From: an uncultured Lysobacter sp.
GTDB lineage: Bacteria; Pseudomonadota; Gammaproteobacteria; Xanthomonadales; Xanthomonadaceae
Assembly (NCBI GenBank): GCA_902805755.1
Contig: CADCUA010000614.1
Span: forward strand, 1 to 5,406
Direction of reading: 5' to 3'
DNA length: 5,406 nt
The notes beneath the pieces were generated by a model. That model saw only the letters and a program-made list of their open reading frames with translations, was not told where the DNA came from and did no database searches. Made by a program: the position numbers and the translations under genes. Position 1 is the first letter of the stretch, and every line of letters starts with the position of its first letter. Shown here piece by piece: positions 1-5,250 of the stretch.

Positions 1-796
1 CCCATAGGCGGATCTCGTCGTGGTTGCGCAGGCCGTTGCGGTTTTCCGGGCCGTCGAACACCGGCGGCGTCGGATGCGCGGCAAGCAGGTGCAGCGCGCC
101 CTGCGGCGTGCGGATCGGCACGTCCCAGTGGGACTTCGAAGACAGGCGGAGTTTCGGCCACACGTCCGGGCGATACCAAGGTGCTTTCGTCGCCGGATCC
201 ACGGGCTGCACCGCGCCGGGCAGCGTGCTCCAGCGCAGCAGCTGGAACGTGCGCACGGCCGCGGTGTCGATCGGGAAGCGCGAGAGCACCAGCATCCCGT
301 ACTGGCCCGGGTGCAGGCCATAGCCCCATGCGTCATTGCCGCGGGCGCGACCTTCGCCGCCGACGCTGCCGTCGCGGTCCAGGTCCAGTCCGCTCGCCAC
401 ACCGGTGTTGACGGGCGCGAAGAAGCGATAGGGGTAGCGCAACGCATCGCCGCCACCGGGCTGCGCGGTCTCGAGGTAACGCCGCTGGAACAGGTCGGCT
501 GCGCGGCCCTGCGCGTCGTAATCGAATTCGTTGAGCAGCACGATGTCGGGGCGCACGCGTTGCAGCACCGCCGCGATGCGGCGCGCGCCTTCATCGTTGT
601 TTTCGAGCCGCTGGATCAGGCCGCCGGTCGTCTCCGCGTAGAGCGATGTGTTGTACGTTGCAACGCGGATGGCCTCGCCACGTGACCCGGCCATCGAGCC
701 GGATCGTCCGTCGCGCACGTTGACGCGGATGCAGCCGGCGATGAGTGCACAGGCCGCCAGGCCCACCCAGAGAGCCGGTCGGCCCAGCAGACGCAT
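1..796 (-). CDS. Endonuclease/exonuclease/phosphatase family lipoprotein (3' part beyond left edge)
   Basis: Predicted exported metal-dependent phosphoesterase of the EEP (DNase I-like) fold; its substrate cannot be told from sequence. 265 codons are visible and the C-terminus lies outside. Residues 1-22 form a lipoprotein signal: R2 and R6, a hydrophobic stretch, then lipobox I-A-G-C with C22 as the lipidated cysteine, so it should be membrane anchored. The EEP core starts at VATYN (45-49), with the likely metal-binding E90 in LLNEFD. A DxDxDG loop (D138, D140, D142) resembles a calcium site. YGMLVLSRFPI (166-176), SKSHWDVP (220-227) and HPTPP (241-245) followed by RNHDEIR (257-263) fit an EEP subfamily I recall with these blocks. 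It starts 5 bases after the bpt stop. GGAGAGG (810-816) is 13 bases from this ATG but only 4 from an in-frame TTG at 803-805, which is a possible alternative start. Family is clear; function (nuclease or phosphatase) is open. Confidence 0.88.
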   Translation of the reverse strand, partial: MRLLGRPALWVGLAACALIAGCIRVNVRDGRSGSMAGSRGEAIRVATYNTSLYAETTGGLIQRLENNDEGARRIAAVLQRVRPDIVLLNEFDYDAQGRAADLFQRRYLETAQPGGGDALRYPYRFFAPVNTGVASGLDLDRDGSVGGEGRARGNDAWGYGLHPGQYGMLVLSRFPIDTAAVRTFQLLRWSTLPGAVQPVDPATKAPWYRPDVWPKLRLSSKSHWDVPIRTPQGALHLLAAHPTPPVFDGPENRNGLRNHDEIRLW

Positions 797-801
797 TGGA
801 T

Positions 802-1551
802 TCAAGCAGCCTCTCCATCATCGAGCTCGCGCCAGTGGCGGCCGTCGAAGCCTTCCAGCGGGCGAAAGCGACGTTTGTAATCCATCTTGCCGTGGCCCGC
901 GAGCCAGTAGCCTAGATAGACGTGCGCACGCCCCTGGCTGCGGGCCCATTCGATCTGCCGCAGGATCGCGAATGTGCCCAGCCCGCGGTCGGCGTGGTCG
1001 GGGTCGTAGAAGGTGTAGACCGCCGAGAGCGCGTCATCGGTCATGTCGGTGACCGCGACCGCGAGCAGCTTGCCGGGGCCCTTGTCGCAGGGCTCGCGGA
1101 ATTCGAGAAAGCGTCCCTCGCTCCAGCTGCCGATCAGGAACTGGTCGAATTCGCTGGGGCCGTGGCTGTCCATGCCGCCGCCGGCATGCCGCGTGCCGAG
1201 GTAACGCCTGTACAAAGCGAGCTGTTCCTCGGTGCGGTGCGTGGGACACACGCGCATCTGCACGTCCGCATTGCGCGCGAGCGTGCGGCGCTGGCTGCGG
1301 TTGGGCGTGAACCGGTCCACCGGGATGCGCACCGCCACGCAGGCGCGGCAGGCGCCGCAGTGGGGGCGATACACGATGTCGCCGGAGCGGCGAAAGCCCC
1401 AGCCCAGCGCCAGCGGATACCAGTGCGCCAGCCTCGGATCGCGCGGGTCGAGCACCAGATCGCGTGCAGCGCGCTCCGGCCAGTACCCGCAGGGGTGCTC
1501 GCTGGTGTGGAACAGCCGCAGATCGTCGGAATTATGGTGTTCGCTGCCCAT
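802..1551 (-). CDS. bpt: Aspartate/glutamate leucyltransferase (bacterial Bpt, ATE family)
   Basis: Cytoplasmic leucyl-tRNA--protein transferase. In this family it adds leucine from Leu-tRNA to proteins with N-terminal Asp or Glu, marking them for ClpS/ClpAP degradation (bacterial N-end rule). The product is 249 residues, the usual size. The N-terminal ATE domain shows [13 protein letters not shown] (19-31, C21) and the cysteine cluster [17 protein letters not shown] (61-77; C65, C68, C71), followed by FTPNRSQRR (81-89). The C-terminal GNAT-like half shows YTFYDPD (179-185), [15 protein letters not shown] (189-203), VYLGYW (211-216) and [12 protein letters not shown] (222-233). The chosen ATG gives the family-typical N-terminus; the open frame runs further upstream but that part has no family resemblance. 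No Shine-Dalgarno is visible; instead TATGCT lies 6 bases before the ATG, as for a leaderless message. The EEP lipoprotein gene follows after 5 bases. Confidence 0.96.
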   Translation of the reverse strand: MGSEHHNSDDLRLFHTSEHPCGYWPERAARDLVLDPRDPRLAHWYPLALGWGFRRSGDIVYRPHCGACRACVAVRIPVDRFTPNRSQRRTLARNADVQMRVCPTHRTEEQLALYRRYLGTRHAGGGMDSHGPSEFDQFLIGSWSEGRFLEFREPCDKGPGKLLAVAVTDMTDDALSAVYTFYDPDHADRGLGTFAILRQIEWARSQGRAHVYLGYWLAGHGKMDYKRRFRPLEGFDGRHWRELDDGEAA

Positions 1552-1557
1552 CGATCG

Positions 1558-1563
1558 AGCATA
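1558..1563 (-). promoter_or_regulatory. -10-like hexamer TATGCT before bpt
   Basis: On the minus strand TATGCT fits TAnnnT and is followed by exactly 6 bases and then the bpt ATG. A transcript from it would begin at or next to the A of the start codon, which agrees with the absence of a ribosome binding site. I see no good -35 hexamer 16-18 bases further upstream, so this is a tentative promoter. If it is real, bpt and the EEP gene can be expressed apart from tesB and the DUF2007 gene. Confidence 0.3.
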
Positions 1564-1644
1564 CCGCCGCGCGTGGGGGCGCCGTGCATCGGGCGAGCGG
1601 CGCTTCAGCCCGGGTTGATAGGCGGGGCCGGGCGTCGCGTGGCG

Positions 1645-1661
1645 GCGCGGCTCAGCCGCGC
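1645..1661 (-). other. GC hairpin with the DUF2007 stop codon as its loop
   Basis: The minus strand reads GCGCGGC-TGA-GCCGCGC: a perfect 7-pair GC stem whose 3-base loop is the stop codon of the DUF2007 gene. No T-run follows, so it is not a canonical Rho-independent terminator. It lies at the 5' end of the 100-base gap before bpt and could stabilise the upstream mRNA end or pause polymerase; both roles are inference. The stem's first half also encodes the protein's last residues (MRG). Confidence 0.45.
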
Positions 1662-2485
1662 ATGGACACGTGCCGGATCGTGCGGGTGACACGCCATGCG
1701 CCCTGTACGTGGCGCACTTCCAGGGTCTTGTAGCTGCCGTACATCTGGTGGTGGTACGCCGTCGCCCGGATCGTCCCGGCATCGGGCGCGGACGGGCGGA
1801 AGTCATGCACGTCGAGGATCACGGCCGGCTCGCCGGTGGCCGGGAACACGCTGCCGGTGTCGCTGTCGGCGATGCGGCGGCACCGCGATGCGGGCACGGT
1901 CGTGAACGGTCGGCGCGCGATCGTATTGATGAGGGTTGTGGGCGCGTCGCGCCCGTCCACACCGAGGCAGAGCACCGGCAGTTGCACATCCGCCATTTCG
2001 TGCTGGAACACAGCCGCCGCGACCGCGGGCAACGTCGCCGCCGCGCGCCCGTTGAACGGCGGCGATGCGAGCGACGGCGCTGGCGGTGTCTGCAGCCAAC
2101 GCACGATCGCAAGGCCGACGACCACCATGATGCCCGCCAGCAGTACGAGCTTGATGCGGAACGCGCGCTTGCTTGCCGCATCCCCGCCGGCCGGCACGGC
2201 CGCACTGTCGATGCGGAACGTCGGTGTCGCGTACGCCTCGTCGCGCCGGGTCGAGTCGATCAGACCGGCTGAACGCAGGATCTCGCGCGCACGCACCTGG
2301 TCTTCGGACTTCACCACCCAGACCGCGGGCCGTGCATTGTCCTGCTCGCGGTAGCTGAAGCCGCCGCGGCGATTGCCCTTGTACGAGCGCGCCTGCGTGA
2401 TGCGGACCTCGATATCGGCCTCGCGCAGCAGCTGGGCAACGCCTTCGACGTTTTCCAGTCGGGGGCTGCTGAAGACCTGGCGCAT
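1652..2485 (-). CDS. DUF2007 domain protein with one transmembrane helix and an uncharacterised C-terminal domain
   Basis: Function unknown. The 277-residue product has three parts. Residues 1-75 match the DUF2007 style ('putative prokaryotic signal transducing protein'): [20 protein letters not shown], a strand around [15 protein letters not shown] (53-63) and helix [12 protein letters not shown] (63-74). Residues 111-131 form one membrane helix preceded by K107, R108 and R110 (positive-inside), so the DUF2007 part should be cytoplasmic and the C-terminus periplasmic. After a Pro/Ala-rich linker (132-150), residues 153-277 form a domain I do not recognise, with C173 and C202 and a closing pattern [22 protein letters not shown] (249-270) like the last strands of small alpha+beta domains in exported proteins. 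The ATG sits 3 bases after the tesB stop, with AAGGA at 2493-2497 and 7-base spacing, so translation is probably coupled to tesB. DUF2007 assignment is fairly sure; the sensing or tethering role is inference. Confidence 0.85.
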   Translation of the reverse strand: MRQVFSSPRLENVEGVAQLLREADIEVRITQARSYKGNRRGGFSYREQDNARPAVWVVKSEDQVRAREILRSAGLIDSTRRDEAYATPTFRIDSAAVPAGGDAASKRAFRIKLVLLAGIMVVVGLAIVRWLQTPPAPSLASPPFNGRAAATLPAVAAAVFQHEMADVQLPVLCLGVDGRDAPTTLINTIARRPFTTVPASRCRRIADSDTGSVFPATGEPAVILDVHDFRPSAPDAGTIRATAYHHQMYGSYKTLEVRHVQGAWRVTRTIRHVSMRG

Positions 2486-2488
2486 CGT

Positions 2489-3388
2489 TTATTCCTTCGA
2501 ACCCGTGGCGGGTGTTTCAGCGGTGTCGGGCGCAACGCGGATCAGGCCTTCCTGCGCCGTGCTCGCCACCAGTCGTCCCTCGCGGTCGTAGATCATGCCG
2601 CGCGCGAGCCCGCGGCTGCCTTGCGCACTCGGGCTGTCGATCGAATAGAGCAGCCAGTCGTCCGCGCGGAACGGGCGATGGAACCACAGCGCATGGTCCA
2701 GCGAGGCCATCAGCACGTTCGGCTGGTAATAGCTGATGCCGTGCGGGAACGTCGCCGTGCCGAGCAGGTGGAAGTCCGACGCGTACGCGAGCATCGCGCG
2801 GTGCAGCTCCGGATCGTCGCCGATCTTCTCGGTCAGGCGGAACCAGACCTGCTGGTAGGGCGGGCGCTTCGGCGGCTTGAGCTCGTCACGCGGATACACC
2901 TGGCGGAATTCGAACGGCCCGTGGCGCGACAGCCAGCGCTGCACTTTCGTCGGCAGTTTCGCGATCACCTGCTCGGGCACCGCCGGCGCCGGCTCGATGT
3001 CCTCGGGCTGCGGCACTTCCGGCATCGACAGCTGGTGCTCGCCGCCGTCCTCGTCCTGCTGGAACGATGCCGCCAGGAAGAAGATCGGCTGCCCGTGCTG
3101 GATCGCCGTGACACGGCGCACCGAGAAACTGCCGCCGTCGCGCGTGCGGTCAACCTGATAGACGATCGGCGCTTCGATGTCGCCGGCCTTCAGGAAGTAC
3201 GCATGCAGCGAATGCGCGCTGCGCGGTGCCGACAACGTCGCCTGCGCAGCCGACAGCGCCTGGCCGAGTACTTGGCCGCCGAATACGTACTTCGTGCCGA
3301 TGTCGCGGCTCTGGCCACGAAAGAGGTTGTCCTCGAGGCGCTCCAGGGACAGCAGCTCGATAAGTTCGCAGACGGGTGAGGTTGTCAT
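2489..3388 (-). CDS. tesB: Acyl-CoA thioesterase II
   Basis: Cytoplasmic hydrolase that cleaves acyl-CoA to free fatty acid and CoA. It has two hotdog domains and 299 residues, against 286 in E. coli TesB. The N-terminal hotdog shows LFRGQSRD (22-29), VFGGQVLGQAL (35-45), HAYFLKAGD (62-70) and RDGGSFSVRRV (83-93). The C-terminal hotdog shows RQVWFR-type QQVWFR (179-184), LAYASDFHLL (200-209), MASLDHALWFHRPF (227-240) and STAQEGLIR (276-284). By alignment with E. coli D204, T228 and Q278, the catalytic residues are D205, S229 and Q279, a conservative Thr-to-Ser change. The ATG at 3388 is preferred: an in-frame ATG at 3415 overlaps a perfect TATAAT and would add nine residues unlike the family. 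No good Shine-Dalgarno is seen. It is the first gene of the leftward cluster. Confidence 0.96.
   Translation of the reverse strand: MTTSPVCELIELLSLERLEDNLFRGQSRDIGTKYVFGGQVLGQALSAAQATLSAPRSAHSLHAYFLKAGDIEAPIVYQVDRTRDGGSFSVRRVTAIQHGQPIFFLAASFQQDEDGGEHQLSMPEVPQPEDIEPAPAVPEQVIAKLPTKVQRWLSRHGPFEFRQVYPRDELKPPKRPPYQQVWFRLTEKIGDDPELHRAMLAYASDFHLLGTATFPHGISYYQPNVLMASLDHALWFHRPFRADDWLLYSIDSPSAQGSRGLARGMIYDREGRLVASTAQEGLIRVAPDTAETPATGSKE
2493..2497 (-). promoter_or_regulatory. Ribosome binding site of the DUF2007 gene inside the tesB end
   Basis: AAGGA on the minus strand lies 7 bases before the ATG at 2485 and within the last tesB codons (Lys-Glu-stop). It fixes the DUF2007 start and indicates translational coupling with tesB. 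Confidence 0.7.
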
Positions 3389-3413
3389 CAGGTGAGCCGG
3401 TTGCCGGGCCGGC

Positions 3414-3441
3414 ATTATATTGGCTGCCCGCGCCGCTTCAG
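3414..3441 (-). promoter_or_regulatory. Predicted sigma-70 promoter of tesB
   Basis: On the minus strand a perfect TATAAT (3419-3414) is preceded, after 16 bases, by the weak -35 CTGAAG (3441-3436). The expected start is near 3407, giving a leader of about 19 bases to the tesB ATG at 3388. In DNA this GC-rich, a consensus -10 in the right place is a notable signal; the -35 matches only at three positions. Confidence 0.5.
3416..3421 (+). promoter_or_regulatory. -10-like hexamer TATATT facing the DUF922 gene
   Basis: TATATT (5 of 6 matches to consensus) overlaps the tesB TATAAT on the opposite strand. A start near 3428 would give a leader of about 48 bases to the ATG at 3476. No -35 match is found at normal spacing. 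This is the only AT-rich patch in the 87-base divergent gap, so it is the best candidate promoter for the rightward gene. Confidence 0.3.
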
Positions 3442-3462
3442 GTCGCGTGTGGTCATCCAGTC

Positions 3463-3466
3463 AGGA
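3463..3466 (+). promoter_or_regulatory. Ribosome binding site for the ATG at 3476
   Basis: AGGA lies 9 bases before the ATG at 3476. A competing GGAG at 3487-3490 lies 6 bases before the in-frame ATG at 3497, so either start is possible. Confidence 0.45.
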
Positions 3467-3475
3467 CGACATTCG

Positions 3476-4069
3476 ATGCGGTTCATGGAGCAGCAGATGC
3501 GCAGGGACATGCACTCGGCGACGGCCATCGTCCTGGTGATGTGGCTGGGCAGCGCGCGCGGCGAAGTGCTGGTCCGCGACCATGCGCGGAGCTACGAGGT
3601 CGAAGGTCGCACACTTGCCACGCTGCGGCAGGAGCTTCTAAGCAAGGGCCCGGCCGGCCCGAACGGGCGCCACGTTGCTGGGCTGACCACGGCGGAGCTG
3701 GAATGGACGGCTGTCTATGAAGACACCGGAAAAGGCTGCCGCGTGGGCGACCATCAGGTCGAACTCGATGTCACTACCACCCTGCCGCACTGGGTGCAGC
3801 GCGCCGTTGCTCCGCACGTGGTACGTCGGCGATGGGACTCGGCAGCTGCCGCGATCACGGAGCACGAGGCCGGGCATCGCGCACTGGCGGTGCAGGCGGC
3901 GCATGCGCTCGGCGCCCTGATTGCCGGGTTTGTCAGCCAGGCCGGTTGTACGCGGGCAGCGACCGATCTCGAGTGGGAGGCATGGAAGCTGCACCAGCGC
4001 ACGCAGCGGGAACATGACCGCTTCGACCGCGTGACCGGAAGCGGGACCAAGCGCGGCGCGGTGCTCTAA
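3476..4069 (+). CDS. Exported DUF922-family zinc-dependent protease
   Basis: Predicted small exported metalloprotease (197 residues) of the DUF922 family; no substrate is known to me. Residues 1-29 look like a signal peptide: basic region around R9-R10, hydrophobic core ATAIVLVMWLG (15-25) and a likely cleavage after S-A-R-G (29). The mature part shows YEVEGRTLATLRQEL (40-54), KGP with TTAELEWTAVY (71-81), LDVTTTLPHW (97-106), then the HExxH zinc motif H130-E-A-G-H134 in AITEHEAGH. C88 and C158 may form a disulfide. The end, HDRFDRVTGSGTKRGAVL (180-197), fits the family's conserved tail. ATGs at 3476, 3485, 3497 and 3509 are all in frame; I chose 3476 for its AGGA, but 3497 has a closer GGAG and gives a more usual signal length. 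A GTG at 3392 is unlikely. It runs divergently from tesB and converges on the amidase gene. Confidence 0.85.
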   Translation: MRFMEQQMRRDMHSATAIVLVMWLGSARGEVLVRDHARSYEVEGRTLATLRQELLSKGPAGPNGRHVAGLTTAELEWTAVYEDTGKGCRVGDHQVELDVTTTLPHWVQRAVAPHVVRRRWDSAAAAITEHEAGHRALAVQAAHALGALIAGFVSQAGCTRAATDLEWEAWKLHQRTQREHDRFDRVTGSGTKRGAVL

Positions 4070-4113
4070 GCTGGACCGTCCACCGACGAGCGGACGCGTT
4101 CCTGTGCCCCGGA
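4070..4113. other. Convergent gap without a recognisable terminator
   Basis: These 44 bases separate the stop codons of the DUF922 gene and the amidase gene. The best inverted repeat is CGTCC (4077-4081) with GGACG (4092-4096), a 5-pair stem with a 10-base loop and no T-run on either strand. I see no intrinsic terminator. Confidence 0.5.
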
Positions 4114-4689
4114 TTAAGGCTGCAAACGCTCCAGCTTCACGGCGTGCAGCACCTGTGCCCACGGAAACAGAGGCCCCGGATCGCGCTTGCGGTACACCAT
4201 CCGGCTCGCGTCATCCGTCGCCTCCACCTGCGTGGTGTCCAGGTCTTCGTGGCCGGCAACGAAGCGCAGGCTCGGCTGCTCGGCCTGCAGACGCTGCAGC
4301 AGACGGATCAGCGAGTCGATCTGCGCGTCGGTATACGGTTCGTCCATGGCCTGGTGGTCGGCCGCCAGCCAGTTCGGGTAGCGCCCGGTATTCACCAGTT
4401 CGATGCCGATCGAGCGCGGGTTGTAGCCGCGGGTGTGATGGGCGATGCGATCGAACGCGACGTACTGCAGCACCGAACCGTCGCGGTCGATGTAGTAGTG
4501 GCCGCTGTTGCCGGTGCCCGACGCGGGGTAGAGCACCTGCTCGCCGTAACGACGCGCCATCGCGAGGTCGGGGACCTCGGTGCAGTGGATCACCACGAGA
4601 TCCACCTGGTCGCGCGGCCGGCTGTCCAGGCGCGCTTCGTACGGCAGCGGATCGATGTGGACGGGCAGCGGCGGCAGGTCGGGCAACAT
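4114..4689 (-). CDS. N-acetylmuramoyl-L-alanine amidase (Amidase_2 / AmpD-like fold)
   Basis: Zinc amidase that cleaves the bond between N-acetylmuramic acid and L-alanine in peptidoglycan or its fragments. The 191-residue product is essentially one domain. Visible motifs: VDLVVIHCTE (29-38, zinc ligand H35), ASGTGNSGHYYIDRDGSVLQYV (56-77), IAHHTRGYNPRSIGIELVN (82-100, likely catalytic E97), VAGHEDLD (144-151, ligand H147) and RKRDPGPLFPW (167-177; K168, ligand D170). No signal peptide, lipobox or wall-binding domain is seen, so it is probably cytoplasmic and in muropeptide recycling like AmpD, though it is not clearly the AmpD orthologue. The start at 4689 gives the N-terminus MLPDLPPLP, which I judge family-typical. 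A longer start at 4731 (205 residues) has a strong GGGAGG at 4739-4744 with 7-base spacing but would share its CATG with the MOSC start. Confidence 0.92.
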   Translation of the reverse strand: MLPDLPPLPVHIDPLPYEARLDSRPRDQVDLVVIHCTEVPDLAMARRYGEQVLYPASGTGNSGHYYIDRDGSVLQYVAFDRIAHHTRGYNPRSIGIELVNTGRYPNWLAADHQAMDEPYTDAQIDSLIRLLQRLQAEQPSLRFVAGHEDLDTTQVEATDDASRMVYRKRDPGPLFPWAQVLHAVKLERLQP

Positions 4690-4696
4690 GGCCCGG

Positions 4697-4706
4697 ATGC
4701 TAGCAT
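4697..4706. promoter_or_regulatory. Palindrome ATGCTAGCAT with -10-like hexamers on both strands
   Basis: A perfect 10-base palindrome lies between the amidase ATG at 4689 and the MOSC ATG at 4730. It reads TAGCAT (TAnnnT) on both strands. Rightward, a start near 4713 would give a 17-base MOSC leader containing GGAG. Leftward, a start near 4690 would abut the amidase ATG, giving a leaderless message. No -35 matches are found either way. It could instead be an operator, or merely codons if the amidase starts at 4731. Confidence 0.3.
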
Positions 4707-4719
4707 TCAGCCCCGTTCC

Positions 4720-4723
4720 GGAG
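4720..4723 (+). promoter_or_regulatory. Ribosome binding site of the MOSC gene
   Basis: GGAG lies 6 bases before the ATG at 4730 and supports this start over the in-frame ATG at 4769, which has no visible binding site. Confidence 0.55.
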
Positions 4724-4729
4724 CCCACC

Positions 4730-5239
4730 ATGCGATTGCCTCCCGCCGACTCCGCACTCGGCCGCCTGATGGCGCCTCTGCCGCGTGCCGGCCGGGTCGA
4801 ATGGATCGGATTGCGGCCCGGCCGCGATGCGCCTGTCGTCGTGGTCGATGAAGTGCAGGCGGCCGCGGGCGCGGGACTTGTAGGGGACCGCTACGCGGGC
4901 GGCAGCGGCAAGCGCGGCGTCACGCTGATCCAGGCCGAGCATCTGCCGGTGATCGCGCAACTGGCGGGAATGGACGCGGTTGCACCGGAGGTGCTGCGCC
5001 GCAACCTGGTGGTATCGGGCATTCCGGTGATCGCACTGAAAGGGCGGCGGTTCCGTATCGGCGACGTCGTGCTCGAAGGCACGTCGCCCTGCGATCCCTG
5101 CTCGAAGATGGAAGACGCGCTCGGGCCTGGCGGCTACAACGCCATGCGCGGCCATGGCGGTCTGTGCGCGCGCATCGTCGAAGGCGGCGTGGTCCGCATC
5201 GGCGATGCCGTGGTGGCATTGCCCTACGAAACCCCATGA
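4730..5239 (+). CDS. MOSC domain-containing protein
   Basis: MOSC domains occur in molybdenum-cofactor sulfurases and in YiiM/mARC-type proteins; they are thought to handle sulfur or bind Moco through a conserved cysteine. This 169-residue stand-alone protein carries LGRLMAPLPRAGRVEWIGLRP (10-30), GLVGDRYAG (49-57), KRGVTLIQAEHL (61-72), LRRNLVVSG (89-97) and IGDVVLEGTSPCDPCSKME (110-128). C121 and C124 form the expected cysteine site; the domain ends with GPGGYNAMRGHGGLCARIVEGG (132-153) and the final beta strand VRIGDAVV (155-162). There is no signal peptide, so it is cytoplasmic. No molybdoenzyme gene is visible nearby, so the partner is unknown. It is head to head with the amidase gene, and its stop TGA overlaps an in-frame ATG of the next gene, which suggests co-transcription with that hydrolase. 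Confidence 0.92.
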   Translation: MRLPPADSALGRLMAPLPRAGRVEWIGLRPGRDAPVVVVDEVQAAAGAGLVGDRYAGGSGKRGVTLIQAEHLPVIAQLAGMDAVAPEVLRRNLVVSGIPVIALKGRRFRIGDVVLEGTSPCDPCSKMEDALGPGGYNAMRGHGGLCARIVEGGVVRIGDAVVALPYETP

Positions 5240-5240
5240 A

Positions 5241-5245
5241 AGAGG
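5241..5245 (+). promoter_or_regulatory. Ribosome binding site of the hydrolase gene
   Basis: AGAGG lies 5 bases before the ATG at 5251. It favours 5251 over the in-frame ATG at 5236, which overlaps the MOSC stop as ATGA. Confidence 0.5.
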
Positions 5246-5250
5246 TAGGA

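Noticed and set aside
20..685. Plus-strand open frame of 221 codons opposite the EEP gene.
   Set aside because: Its translation is Arg/Ala-rich low-complexity with no family resemblance, while the minus strand carries clear EEP motifs. It is a shadow frame of GC-rich DNA.
922..1689. Plus-strand open frame of 255 codons opposite bpt.
   Set aside because: It is antisense to an unmistakable Bpt protein and runs across the bpt start into the next gene. The product is Ala/Val/Arg-rich without motifs.
1552..1806. Longer bpt start extending the frame up to 334 residues.
   Set aside because: The added part overlaps the DUF2007 coding region, is Arg-rich and unlike Bpt N-termini, and the 249-residue form matches family length.
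2621..3379. Plus-strand open frame of 252 codons opposite tesB.
   Set aside because: It lies wholly antisense to TesB with all its family motifs; its protein is Arg/Leu/Val-rich and lacks any recognisable domain.
3392..3475. GTG start at 3392 for the DUF922 protein.
   Set aside because: It would place an odd basic segment ahead of the signal peptide and begin next to the tesB start; no binding site supports it.
4073..4096. Inverted repeats in the convergent gap as a bidirectional terminator.
   Set aside because: The stems are only 4-5 pairs and no T-run follows on either strand.
3638..4162. Minus-strand open frame of 174 codons opposite the DUF922 gene.
   Set aside because: It runs through the convergent gap and overlaps the end of the amidase gene; no motif, whereas the plus strand has HEAGH and family blocks.
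4144..4851. Plus-strand open frame of 235 codons across the amidase and MOSC genes.
   Set aside because: It is antisense to the amidase and out of frame with MOSC, both well supported, and its composition is typical of a shadow frame.
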